From Collinsella aerofaciens (lineage in GTDB: Bacteria > Actinomycetota > Coriobacteriia > Coriobacteriales > Coriobacteriaceae): a stretch of 64,000 nt of DNA. A model generated the notes under the pieces. That model was not told where the DNA came from and made no database searches. It was given only the letters and a program-made list of their open reading frames with translations. This document shows, piece after piece, positions 34,177 through 42,555 of the stretch. The stretch lies in contig NAKE01000001.1 in assembly GCA_008680965.1 (NCBI GenBank), positions 1,302,001-1,366,000 on the forward strand, given 5' to 3'. The translations under genes were made by a program, and so were the position numbers. Each line of letters opens with the position of its first letter. Positions within the stretch are counted from its first letter, which is position 1.

Positions 34177-34968
34177 ATGCCCACACCTTCCACTGCACGC
34201 ATGCACGACTTCGAGGTCGTCTCGAACCAGGAGATCGCCGACGGCATCTTCTCGCTCGTCATCTCGGCCCCCAAGCTTGCAAGTGCGCTCAAGCCCGGTC
34301 AGTTTGTGAACATTGCCGTGCCCGGCGATGCGTCCTCGCTGCTTCGCGTGCCCCTGAGCTTCTATCGCGCCGACGCCCAGGCCGGCACCGTCGAGCTGTG
34401 GTACGCCGTCGTGGGCGACGACACCCGTCGTCTGTCGCAGATGGCCCCCGGTTCCACCTCTAATCTGCTGGGCCCCGGTGGCCGCGGCTGGCTTGTGCCC
34501 GAGGGCACCAGGAAGGCGCTGCTCGTGGCGGGCGGCATCGGTGTTCCGCCCGTGCTGTGCCTTGCCGACATGCTTGCCAAGCAGGGTGTGGCCGTCGACG
34601 TGTGTCTGGGCTTTGGCACCGCGTCCAAGGCCGTGGGCGTCGATGAGTTCCGCGCGCTGGGAGCTACGGTCAACGTGTGCACCGACGACGGCTCGTTGGG
34701 CACTCATGGCTTCTGCACCGATCCTGCCGCCGAGCTGCTCGGCGAGGGCGGCTACGACTACGTGGCCAGCTGCGGCCCCGCCGTCATGATGAAGAAAGTT
34801 GCCGCCGCTGCCGCCGAGGCCGGTGCGTACTGCGAGGTTTCGCTCGAGCGCATGATGAGCTGTGGCTTTGGCGCTTGCAACACCTGCAATGTCGAGACGG
34901 TCGACGGTATGAAGGGCGCTTGCATGTGCGGCCCCGTGTTCGATGCTTCCAAGGTGGTGGTCTTCTAG
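34177..34968 (+). CDS. pyrK: Dihydroorotate dehydrogenase electron transfer subunit
   Basis: FAD and [2Fe-2S] subunit that passes electrons from PyrD to NAD+. The 263 residues contain the FAD motif RVPLSFYRAD, the nucleotide-binding LLVAGGIGVPPVL and a C-terminal cluster with Cys229, Cys234, Cys237 and Cys249 (CGFGACNTC...C). ATG 34177 follows TTGGAG. The TAG stop overlaps the GTG of pyrD, fitting 1:1 synthesis of a class 1B enzyme, which is common in anaerobes because it uses NAD+ rather than quinone. Confidence 0.95.
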   Translation: MPTPSTARMHDFEVVSNQEIADGIFSLVISAPKLASALKPGQFVNIAVPGDASSLLRVPLSFYRADAQAGTVELWYAVVGDDTRRLSQMAPGSTSNLLGPGGRGWLVPEGTRKALLVAGGIGVPPVLCLADMLAKQGVAVDVCLGFGTASKAVGVDEFRALGATVNVCTDDGSLGTHGFCTDPAAELLGEGGYDYVASCGPAVMMKKVAAAAAEAGAYCEVSLERMMSCGFGACNTCNVETVDGMKGACMCGPVFDASKVVVF

Positions 34969-35891
34969 TGGGTACCGTGAACATGGCCGTCGATTTCGGC
35001 GGCGTCAAGATGCAAAACCCCATCAACACCGCAGCCGGTACCTTTGGCTACGGTTGGCAGTTCCAGAACTTCTTTGATGTCTCCCAGCTGGGTGCCATCA
35101 CCACCAAGGGCTGCGCCGCCGAGCCCTGGCCCGGCAACCCCGCGCCTCGCATGGCCGAGATCCCGGGCGGCATGATCAACTCCGTGGGCCTTCAGAATCC
35201 CGGCGTGGCCGCCTTTGCCCGTGAGTCTGGTCCGTGGCTCGAGCAGCTCTCCAAGGACGGTTGCCAGGTCATCTGTCAGGTCGCCGGTCACTCCGTCGAG
35301 GAGTTTGTCCGCGCGCTCGAGATGTATGTCGAGCTCTGCCCCTGGGCGGCCGGCTACGAGATCAACGTCAGCTGCCCCAATATTGCTGCCGGCGGTGCCG
35401 CCATGGGCTCCTCGCCCGAGGGCGCCTCTGCCGTTATGGCTGCCTGCCGTAAGGTGACCGATAAGCCGCTGTTCGTAAAGATGGCTCCGGTTAACGTCGC
35501 CGAGATTGCCAAGGCTCTCGAGGCCGCGGGAGCCGACGGCCTTTCGGTCATCAACTCCATCCAGGGCATGGCCATCGACGTCCATACCCGCAAGTCCCGC
35601 GTGGCCAAGCCCAAGGGCGGCCTTTCGGGCCCGCTGTGCCACCACATCGCCGTACGCATGGTCTGGGAGGTCGCTCAGGCCGTCGATATCCCCATCAACG
35701 GTGTCGGCGGCGTCATGACTGGCGAAGATGCGGCCGAGTTTATCCTGGCTGGCGCCACCTGCGTGTCGGTCGGCATGGCCAATTTTGTCGATCCGTGCGC
35801 CTCGATTAAGATTGCGCACGAGCTCGAGGCTTGGGCGGAGTCCCAGGGCGTGAAGGACATCAACGAGCTGGTAGGTGCTTTCGAATGCTAG
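34968..35891 (+). CDS. pyrD: Dihydroorotate dehydrogenase, class 1B catalytic subunit
   Basis: FMN-dependent oxidation of dihydroorotate to orotate. 307 residues: MQNPINTAAGTFGYG, ITTKGCAAEPWPGNPAPR, NSVGLQNPGV, EINVSCPN with the neighbouring active-site region, PLFVKMAPVN, and the FMN phosphate loop NGVGGVMTGEDA. GTG 34968 overlaps the pyrK stop; GTG 34977 or ATG 34983 would also keep the fold. The presence of pyrK just upstream sets the class as 1B. pyrF overlaps at the end. Confidence 0.95.
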   Translation: MGTVNMAVDFGGVKMQNPINTAAGTFGYGWQFQNFFDVSQLGAITTKGCAAEPWPGNPAPRMAEIPGGMINSVGLQNPGVAAFARESGPWLEQLSKDGCQVICQVAGHSVEEFVRALEMYVELCPWAAGYEINVSCPNIAAGGAAMGSSPEGASAVMAACRKVTDKPLFVKMAPVNVAEIAKALEAAGADGLSVINSIQGMAIDVHTRKSRVAKPKGGLSGPLCHHIAVRMVWEVAQAVDIPINGVGGVMTGEDAAEFILAGATCVSVGMANFVDPCASIKIAHELEAWAESQGVKDINELVGAFEC

Positions 35892-36601
35892 AGACCGATG
35901 CCCGCGACCGCGTTATCGTCGCCCTCGACTGCGACCGTGAGCGTGCGCTCGAGCTCGCCCACGGGCTTTCTGGTCATGCCGCTTGGCTCAAGGTGGGCAT
36001 GACGCTCTATTACGCTGAGGGCCCCGAGATCGTCAAGACGTTCAAGGACTTGGGCTTTAAGGTCTTCCTCGACCTCAAGTTCCATGACATTCCGCATCAG
36101 GTGCGCGGTGCCGCCCGTTCTGCCTCGCTTGCCGGTGCTGACCTGCTCTCGGTCCATGGCCTGGGTTCGGGCGCCATGCTCGCTGCCTGCCGCGAGGGTG
36201 CCGAGGAGGCGCGCGAGGACCGCGCCAAGCTCGTTGCCATCACCGTGCTCACGAGCATGAACCAGGATGCGCTGGCCGAGATTGGCGTCGAGTCGCCCGT
36301 GGCCGAGGAGGCCGCCCGCTTGGCAAAGCTTGCCCAGGCCAACGGTATCGACGGCATCGTGTGCTCGCCGATGGAGGCCCACGACATGCGCGAGCTGCTC
36401 GGCCCCGACGCGCTGATCGTGACTCCGGGCGTGCGTCCGGTGGGCGCCGCCCTTGGTGACCAGTCCCGTGTGGCGACGCCTTCTCAGGCTATCGAGCGCG
36501 GCGCGAGCCATATCGTGGTGGGCCGACCCATCACCGGTGCCGACGACCCGGTTGCCGCCTTTGACGCCATCGTTGCCGAGCTGGTCGAAAACGTCGCCTA
36601 A
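35885..36601 (+). CDS. pyrF: Orotidine 5'-phosphate decarboxylase
   Basis: Decarboxylates OMP to UMP, the last step of the pathway. The 238 residues show VIVALDCDRERALELA, LKVGMTLYYAEGPEIV, the catalytic FLDLKFHDIPHQV (Asp-Lys-Asp network), and the phosphate-binding TPGVRPVG and GRPITGADDPVAA. ATG 35885 overlaps the pyrD stop. pyrE and carA/carB are not in this operon, so they must be elsewhere. Confidence 0.96.
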   Translation: MLETDARDRVIVALDCDRERALELAHGLSGHAAWLKVGMTLYYAEGPEIVKTFKDLGFKVFLDLKFHDIPHQVRGAARSASLAGADLLSVHGLGSGAMLAACREGAEEAREDRAKLVAITVLTSMNQDALAEIGVESPVAEEAARLAKLAQANGIDGIVCSPMEAHDMRELLGPDALIVTPGVRPVGAALGDQSRVATPSQAIERGASHIVVGRPITGADDPVAAFDAIVAELVENVA

Positions 36602-36788
36602 AAGATTCCCTCAAGTCACCACTTTTGGGTTTCAATAGCATAAATTGGTCCCTGTGCCTGCGAAAACTTTCCCATCCTTTGTGTGGAATCGCAGGTCAGG
36701 GGCTCAACTTTGACCTCCGTATATTGCACTTTTCGCAGGTATCGTCTAATCTATGGAGCCGTCGATTGGGCATTTAGTGCGTTTGACG
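36602..36788 (+). other. Intergenic region with competing inverted repeats
   Basis: Between pyrF and mihF. CCTGCGAAAA (36657-36666) has two possible partners: TCGCAGG (36689-36695), extended by CCCTG/CAGGG on the outside (36650-36654 with 36697-36701), and TTTTCGCAGG (36730-36739), a perfect 10-bp match. No T-run follows either. The role is unknown; it may be a repeat element or pyr operon 3' end structure. Confidence 0.45.
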
Positions 36789-36797
36789 TGCTAAAAT
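36789..36797 (+). promoter_or_regulatory. Extended -10 promoter of mihF operon
   Basis: TGC-TAAAAT at 36789-36797, giving a leader of about 40 nt to the mihF ATG. Confidence 0.5.
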
Positions 36798-36841
36798 GCC
36801 AATTATTGCATCAGATATAACCCAACTATTTGGAGGTTCGA

Positions 36842-37150
36842 ATGGCACTCCCTCAGCTTACCGACGAGCAGCGCAAGCAGGCTCTTGAGAAGGCTGCCGC
36901 CGCACGTCACGCTCGCGCTGAGCTTCGCGAGCAGATCAAGAAGGGCGAGAAGTCCCTCGAGTCCGTGCTCAACTCCGATGACCCCATCGCTTCCCGCATG
37001 AAGGTTTCCACCCTCATCGAGTCTCTGCCCGGTTATGGCAAGGCCAAGGCCGCCAAGATCATGGAGGAGCTCGGCATCTCCGCTACCCGTCGCGTCCAGG
37101 GCCTCGGCGTCCGTCAGCGCGAGCAGCTTCTCGAGCAGCTGACCAAATAA
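36842..37150 (+). CDS. mihF: Integration host factor, actinobacterial type (mIHF)
   Basis: 102-residue nucleoid protein of the actinobacterial IHF family, unrelated to HU-type IHF; it binds and bends DNA through a helix-two-turn-helix motif. That motif is seen in VSTLIESLPGYGKAKAAKIM, preceded by a basic N-terminal helix (RKQALEKAAAARHARAELRE) and followed by RRVQGLGVRQREQLLEQL. ATG 36842 follows TTTGGAGG. It sits directly before gmk and rpoZ, the usual place in actinobacteria, and is the best lineage marker in the window. Confidence 0.95.
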   Translation: MALPQLTDEQRKQALEKAAAARHARAELREQIKKGEKSLESVLNSDDPIASRMKVSTLIESLPGYGKAKAAKIMEELGISATRRVQGLGVRQREQLLEQLTK

Positions 37151-37720
37151 GTGAGCGCTCAGGATTCAAAGCTCTTTGTGATTTCTGGACCGTCAGGTGC
37201 AGGCAAGGGCACGCTCGTCACTCGTGTGCGCGAGCGTCGCTCGAACCTGGGCCTGACGGTTTCGGCTACCACGCGAGCACCACGCAAAGGTGAGGTCGAC
37301 GGCGTCAACTACTTTTTCCTGACGCGCGAGGAGTTCGACCGCCGCGTGGCAAACGGTGAGTTTGTTGAGTGGGCCGAGGTCCACGGCAACTGTTACGGCA
37401 CGTTGGTGAGCGAGGTCACATCCAAGCTCGCCTCTGGCTCGTCTCTGATCTTGGAGATCGATGTTCAGGGTGCCCTGCAGGTCAAGGAGCGTTTCCCCGA
37501 GGCCGTGTTGATCTTTATCAAGCCGCCTTCGCTCGAGGTGCTTCGCGATCGCCTGGTCGGTCGCGGTACCGAGACGCCCGAGACGATTGAGCTGCGTATG
37601 GCAAACGCCGCCGATGAACTTGCCCTTGCCGACCGCTACGACGACGTCGTGGTGAATGACGATCTCGACCGCGCGACCGATGAGCTCGTTCGCGTTCTCG
37701 ATATGCATGAAAGGATCTGA
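37151..37720 (+). CDS. gmk: Guanylate kinase
   Basis: Phosphorylates GMP and dGMP. The 189 residues have the P-loop GPSGAGKGT at about 13-21, the segment VSATTRAPRKGEVDGVNYFFLTREEF, ILEIDVQGALQVKERFP and the C-terminal base of the lid. GTG 37151 directly follows the mihF stop, so translation is probably coupled. rpoZ begins 6 bp after its stop, as in many bacteria. Confidence 0.97.
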   Translation: MSAQDSKLFVISGPSGAGKGTLVTRVRERRSNLGLTVSATTRAPRKGEVDGVNYFFLTREEFDRRVANGEFVEWAEVHGNCYGTLVSEVTSKLASGSSLILEIDVQGALQVKERFPEAVLIFIKPPSLEVLRDRLVGRGTETPETIELRMANAADELALADRYDDVVVNDDLDRATDELVRVLDMHERI

Positions 37721-37725
37721 GGTCC

Positions 37726-38007
37726 GTGTCCGTTGTAAAGCCTTGCATTGACGATCTTCTGGAGAAGACCGATCACAACCGCTTCCTGCTCGCCTCGCTT
37801 GCCTCCAAGCGCGCCTGCGACATTAACAGCATGCTGCGTGGTCAGCACAACCGCGTGCTCGCCGTCCAGGATGTCGATGACATCACCATTGCGCTTTCCG
37901 GCGCCGATACCATCTCGATGGCTATGGACGAGATTGTCGACGGCGACATCTCCTACGACGAGGCCCGTTACGAGAAGGCGCTCGGTCACAAGGTTGCTGA
38001 AGCCTAA
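37726..38007 (+). CDS. rpoZ: RNA polymerase omega subunit
   Basis: Small subunit that chaperones beta-prime. The 93 residues include the characteristic NRFLLASLASKRACDINSML segment and an acidic C-terminal helix. The start is GTG 37726. Located in the conserved gmk-rpoZ pair. The next gene, thiI, starts at the base after the stop; coaBC, often found here, is absent. Confidence 0.94.
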   Translation: MSVVKPCIDDLLEKTDHNRFLLASLASKRACDINSMLRGQHNRVLAVQDVDDITIALSGADTISMAMDEIVDGDISYDEARYEKALGHKVAEA

Positions 38008-39252
38008 ATGGCAGCTCGCGTCTGCCTGGTCCACTATCACGAGGTTGGACTGAAGGGCAAGAACCGCGCACATTTTGAGCATATCCTCATGGATAACATC
38101 AAGGCGGCCTTGGCCGCCTTTTCCGTGAATGCCGTGTCTCGAATTTCCGGTTATATCCTCGTGACCTTTAACGAGCATCAGGCCGACGATGCGGCGCGCG
38201 TTATCCGCACCGTCCCCGGTGTTGCCCGTGTGTCCCTGGCGTACCACACCAACCGCGACCCGCAGGAGTACTGCGCCGCCGCCGTGAAGGCGCTGCGCGA
38301 GTTTGGTTCCTTCGATTCGTTTAAGGTGCACGCCAAGCGCTCTAACACCGACTACGAGCTCACCTCGATTGATATCAATCGACAGGTTGGCGAGGTACTG
38401 TGCGAGGCGTTTCCCGATAAAAAGGTCCAGATGCACGATCCCGACGCGATGGTGCACGTGCTGGTGGTCCAGGGTAGCGTCTATGTGTATGCGCGCTCTG
38501 AGCGCGGCGTGGGTGGTCTTCCGGTGGGGTCTGCCGGCAAGGTTGTGACGCTGCTTTCCTCGGGTATCGATTCGCCGGTGGCGACCTGGATGCTCGCGCG
38601 TCGCGGCGCGGTGTGCGTGCCGGTACATTTCTCCGGTCGTCCTCAGACGCCTGATACGAGCGAATATTTGGTGCAGGACATCATCCGTGCGCTTGAGCCG
38701 GGTGTCCAGATCGGCCGCCTGTACGTGGTGCCGTTTGGCGATTGTCAGCGTGAGATCTCGGTGACCTGCCCCAGCAACCTGCGGGTGATCATGTATCGCC
38801 GCATTATGTATTCGGTTGCTGAGCGCATTGCGCATATCGAGGGCGCCAAGGCTATTGTGACCGGCGAATCGCTCGGTCAGGTTGCATCCCAGACGCTCGA
38901 GAACATTATGGCCGTCAACGAGGCCGTCAAGATCCCCGTGTTCCGCCCGCTGATCGGTTCGGACAAGCAGGAGATCATTGCACGCGCTGAGGAGATCGGT
39001 ACGTTCGGTATCTCGACCGAGGCTGCTCCCGACTGCTGCACGCTGTTTATGCCGCGTCGTCCCGAGACACACGCCAAACTCGATGCCGTGCACGAGGCCT
39101 GGGAGCTGTTCGACCACGAGGAGATGATTGAGCGTTTGCTCAAACAGACTGAGTACATCGACTTTGAGAGCAACACGTATAAGGCCCCTAAGACCTTAAA
39201 ACGCAAGCATTCTGAGCTCGCTCCACGTGAGATTTACCAAGATTACGAATAA
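38008..39252 (+). CDS. thiI: tRNA 4-thiouridine synthase ThiI (no rhodanese domain)
   Basis: Adenylates U8 of tRNA for thiolation. The 414 residues hold an N-terminal ferredoxin-like and THUMP region (VGLKGKNRAHFEHIL, FNEHQADDAARVI) and a PP-loop domain with SSGIDSPVATWML from residue 184, then CTLFMPRRPETHA. The C-terminal rhodanese domain of E. coli ThiI is missing, as in Bacillus, where a dedicated cysteine desulfurase supplies sulfur. No nifZ-type desulfurase is adjacent here. ATG 38008 abuts the rpoZ stop. Confidence 0.95.
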   Translation: MAARVCLVHYHEVGLKGKNRAHFEHILMDNIKAALAAFSVNAVSRISGYILVTFNEHQADDAARVIRTVPGVARVSLAYHTNRDPQEYCAAAVKALREFGSFDSFKVHAKRSNTDYELTSIDINRQVGEVLCEAFPDKKVQMHDPDAMVHVLVVQGSVYVYARSERGVGGLPVGSAGKVVTLLSSGIDSPVATWMLARRGAVCVPVHFSGRPQTPDTSEYLVQDIIRALEPGVQIGRLYVVPFGDCQREISVTCPSNLRVIMYRRIMYSVAERIAHIEGAKAIVTGESLGQVASQTLENIMAVNEAVKIPVFRPLIGSDKQEIIARAEEIGTFGISTEAAPDCCTLFMPRRPETHAKLDAVHEAWELFDHEEMIERLLKQTEYIDFESNTYKAPKTLKRKHSELAPREIYQDYE

Positions 39253-39262
39253 TGTTGTGTAT

Positions 39263-39298
39263 AGACCGGCGGTGTTTTTGCATCGTCGGTCTTTTTCT
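39263..39298 (+). terminator. Terminator of the mihF-thiI operon
   Basis: AGACCGGCG (39263-39271) with CGTCGGTCT (39284-39292), one G-U pair, then TTTTCT. Confidence 0.85.
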
Positions 39299-39466
39299 AT
39301 CTGGGCATTAGGCGATAAACGGTTCATTTGTCGACGTGTGCTTGAATAAATGGATATTTTCTCGCAAGGTTTTGGTCAGCTTTTGGTTTGACCGCGATAA
39401 CCGGTGTGGACGTGCGGAGGCTGCGGCGCTCGTTTCCTGACACGATGGTGTTGGGAGGTGTTTGCT

Positions 39467-40177
39467 ATGGCGCAGCGCGAGCAACACGAACGGGTTAAAC
39501 GGATGGACCGCTGGGCAGAAAAGCTGCTCGGCCATAAGGCGATGGTCGTGGCGATCCTGGTTGTCATTGCCGCCGCGAGCGGCTTGGCGATGGCAGGTTT
39601 TGGTGGTCACTCCAGCGACGTATCGTTTGAGCGCAGTGATGAGGCGAGCGCCTCGGATGTGCGCGGGGCCGGGGATGCCTCTCCTGACGATGCCGATGAG
39701 CCGTCTGCCAAGAGCTCCTCTGCTGCCGAGGTGTACGTCGATGTTGATGGCGCCGTTGTGAAGCCTGGCGTGTACCGGCTTAAAGATGGAGCACGGGTGT
39801 CCCAGGCGATTGATGCCGCCGGAGGGCTTACGGCCGAGGCGGATGTGACGGGTCTTAACCGTGCGTCCAAGATCACCGATGGTCAAAAGATCTATGTGCC
39901 GACGGTAGGGGAGCAACAAACGGCTGCGGCCGTCGGCGGCGCCGAAAGCAGTGCTTCCACGACCCCTGGTACAGGGTCTTCGTCGGGACTTGTGAATATC
40001 AATACGGCAAGTGCGGCGGAGCTGCAGACGCTTTCGGGCATCGGGCCTTCTATGGCCCAGTCAATTATCGACGAACGGACGCAAAACGGGGCCTTTTCCT
40101 CGGTCGATGACCTTATGCGCGTATCGGGGATCGGTGAGAAGAAACTCGCCAAAATTAAAGATTGCATCTGCGTATGA
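39467..40177 (+). CDS. comEA: Competence protein ComEA (DNA receptor)
   Basis: Membrane-anchored DNA-binding receptor for transformation. 236 residues from ATG 39467 (GGGAGGTG upstream). The N-terminal cytoplasmic Arg/Lys stretch is followed by one membrane helix (AMVVAILVVIAAASGLAMAG), a Ser/Asp-rich linker, an SLBB domain (VYVDVDGAVVKPGVYRL...) and two C-terminal helix-hairpin-helix motifs (VNINTASAAELQTLSGIGPSMAQ and VSGIGEKKLAKI). The TGA stop overlaps the ATG of comEC. Confidence 0.95.
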   Translation: MAQREQHERVKRMDRWAEKLLGHKAMVVAILVVIAAASGLAMAGFGGHSSDVSFERSDEASASDVRGAGDASPDDADEPSAKSSSAAEVYVDVDGAVVKPGVYRLKDGARVSQAIDAAGGLTAEADVTGLNRASKITDGQKIYVPTVGEQQTAAAVGGAESSASTTPGTGSSSGLVNINTASAAELQTLSGIGPSMAQSIIDERTQNGAFSSVDDLMRVSGIGEKKLAKIKDCICV

Positions 40178-42477
40178 GTGCGACCGAGCGCGAGCATGTG
40201 ATGCCACCGCGCCCATTGATGCCGTGGACGATAGCCCTTTGTGCCGGCTTGTGTGCGAGCTGTGGGTTAGTGCTTAACATGGCGGCCGATGCGCTGCTGG
40301 GAGAGCGGGCGGCGCCCGTCACATTGCTTATGGCCATTCCCGTTGCGGCAGCAGGGTGCATCGTATTGGCTCGGTCCTGCATGCGCCTTGTGCGGTGGAG
40401 GCGATGGCTGTATGCCGCGGCCCTCGGCCTCGTGGCGGGAGCGGTAGTGTCCGCGGGTTGGGCGATAGGGGCGCTGCGCGCTTCGAGGGCGTTGGATAAT
40501 CGGGCTGCGAGCAGTCTCGAGTTTGTTGTGTGTGGCGACCCGTCCATCAATGACGGTGCGTACTCCTATACCTGTGATGCGTATGCGGGCGAAAAGCGTT
40601 TGGGTCAGGTACGGCTGTCGTGTGATCGTGAGCTTGGCGCCGGTTCGCATGTACGTGCTATCGGTCGAATTTCGCGCTTTGAGAATGATGCGTATGGGCG
40701 CTCACGCGTGCTTCGGGGCGAGCTTCGAAAGGCTAAAGTCGTCCGGTTGGTATCGATCGACGAGGGCCCTCCAGGCCCGTTGTCTTGGCTTCGAAACGAG
40801 CTCCTTGCCGTTATCGCGCCCGCGACCGACCCAGCGCGCTCGCTCATCGCCGGCGTTGTCTGTGGGCGCTCGTCCGAGCTGCGCGCCCAGCCTGCGGGCG
40901 AATGGTTTTCGGTAACGGGCACCGCACATCTCATCGCCGTTTCGGGCAGTCATCTTGCCATCGTGGGGTTTGTGATTGAGAGTGCCCTGCAAAAGACGCG
41001 TCTCTCTCGTGGGCTTCAGCGGGGGCTGTTGGTGCTGGCCCTCGCTGCCTATGCCGTTTTTACTGGCGCTTCGCCCTCGGCCGTGCGCGCGTGCTCTATG
41101 GTGGCGGCGTCGCTTGTCGCCAACGGCGCCGGGCGTCGTCGGCATGGCCTCTCGGCTCTATTTTTGACCATGGTAATCTTTGTGTTGCTCCGGCCGACAG
41201 TACTGTTCGAGATGGGTTTTCAGCTATCGTGCGCCAGTGTCTTTGCCATCCTTTGTTTTTGCCCCTACGCTACCTACGCCTTGGGCGAGCTGAGTGTGCC
41301 ACCGGGCCTCGCCAGTATTTTGTCCGTCACGCTGTGCTCGCAGCTGGCGACACTTCCCGTAACCATTCCCGCATTTGGGACGTTTTCACTCATTGCCCCG
41401 CTTGCAAATGCCGTGATCGGTCCGGTGATAAGCATGCTGCTCGCTGTATCGGTTGTGTTGGTGCCCTGCTCGCTTGTGCCGCTGCTGCGTCACGGGGCGC
41501 TCGTGGTGCCCATGATTGTCGCTCGCTGCGCTCTGTTCTTTGAACAGCTCTTTGCCGCCGTTCCGGGCGCATCCGTTAGCGTGCCGCCCGATACGCTCTT
41601 GGTATACGTGGTGCCGTTTGCGCTGGCGGTCCTCTTGGTCTGGTGGCCACGCCCCCGCGTGCGGCCCATGGCAGTGGGGCTGCTATGTTTGATGCTTGCT
41701 GCGGGGGTTCCGTATGTCTATTGGGATCGATGTGTGCCGCCTTCGGTAACGGTTCTCGATGTTGGTCAGGCCGATGCGATTCTGGTTCGCCAAGGCAGCG
41801 CTGTGGCGCTCGTCGACTGTGGGCTCGATGACCGCGTGGTGTCGGCGTTGGTTCGCAACAATGTCCACCATATCGACGCCGTCTTCGTGACGCATTGGGA
41901 TGAAGACCATTGGGGTGGTCTTCCCGATGTGCTCGATCAGTTTTCGGTTGGATCCATTGCGGTTGCAGCGGATGCGCTGGACGGCGCGCCTTCTGAGGTC
42001 CTAAATCGCCCCGGCGTAACGTATCGGCAGGTGGCCCGCGGAGACACGGTCGATATCGGCGCATTTCGGGCTCGTGTGATGTGGCCGTTTGACACAGTGG
42101 ATGGCGAGGGCAATGAGGACTCGCTTGTCTTGCTGCTCTCCTATGCTCGGGAAGGCAAGAGCCTGCGTATGCTCCTCACTGGTGATGCCGAACTCGATCA
42201 GGAGCGCGAGTTTGTACAGGAGGTGGGCGATATCGATGTGCTTAAGCTGGGACATCACGGCTCAAAAGTTTCCGTCGACACAGAGCTGCTGGAAACGCTT
42301 AAGCCCGAGCTCTCTATCGCGAGTGCGGGCGAGGGCAACCGCTACGGCCATCCATCCGATGCCTGTATCGATGCCGTTCGCGATGCGGGCGGCGCGTTCG
42401 CATGCACTATCGAACAAGGAGACATTACCGTCTCGCCGACCGCAACCGGTTTTGCCATGCGATGTCAGCGACCGTGA
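40174..42477 (+). CDS. comEC: Competence protein ComEC/Rec2 (DNA channel)
   Basis: Polytopic membrane channel for single-stranded DNA uptake. 767 residues from ATG 40174, overlapping the comEA stop. Several N-terminal helices and an OB-like DUF4131 region are followed by the competence domain (HLIAVSGSHLAIVGF, FTGASPSAVRACSM), about 8 more helices, and a C-terminal metallo-beta-lactamase domain beginning VTVLDVGQADAILV with metal motif THWDEDHWGG and later LKLGHHGSK. The full architecture is intact. holA follows, as in Bacillus. Confidence 0.95.
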   Translation: MSATEREHVMPPRPLMPWTIALCAGLCASCGLVLNMAADALLGERAAPVTLLMAIPVAAAGCIVLARSCMRLVRWRRWLYAAALGLVAGAVVSAGWAIGALRASRALDNRAASSLEFVVCGDPSINDGAYSYTCDAYAGEKRLGQVRLSCDRELGAGSHVRAIGRISRFENDAYGRSRVLRGELRKAKVVRLVSIDEGPPGPLSWLRNELLAVIAPATDPARSLIAGVVCGRSSELRAQPAGEWFSVTGTAHLIAVSGSHLAIVGFVIESALQKTRLSRGLQRGLLVLALAAYAVFTGASPSAVRACSMVAASLVANGAGRRRHGLSALFLTMVIFVLLRPTVLFEMGFQLSCASVFAILCFCPYATYALGELSVPPGLASILSVTLCSQLATLPVTIPAFGTFSLIAPLANAVIGPVISMLLAVSVVLVPCSLVPLLRHGALVVPMIVARCALFFEQLFAAVPGASVSVPPDTLLVYVVPFALAVLLVWWPRPRVRPMAVGLLCLMLAAGVPYVYWDRCVPPSVTVLDVGQADAILVRQGSAVALVDCGLDDRVVSALVRNNVHHIDAVFVTHWDEDHWGGLPDVLDQFSVGSIAVAADALDGAPSEVLNRPGVTYRQVARGDTVDIGAFRARVMWPFDTVDGEGNEDSLVLLLSYAREGKSLRMLLTGDAELDQEREFVQEVGDIDVLKLGHHGSKVSVDTELLETLKPELSIASAGEGNRYGHPSDACIDAVRDAGGAFACTIEQGDITVSPTATGFAMRCQRP

Positions 42478-42485
42478 TGCTGCCG

Positions 42486-42515
42486 TTGGCGCGGGACCAA
42501 CCCGTGGGCTAGAAT
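42486..42515 (+). promoter_or_regulatory. Promoter of holA
   Basis: TTGGCG (42486-42491), 18-bp spacer, TAGAAT (42510-42515), directly after the comEC stop. Confidence 0.55.
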
Positions 42516-42555
42516 GGCACGGTACGAACACGAGATCCTGCGGGAGGGGAGCGCA

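Noticed and set aside
36830..36850. tRNA-like GGTTCGAATGG near the mihF start
   Set aside because: Only resembles a T-loop; no acceptor or anticodon stems. It is the mihF ribosome site and start.
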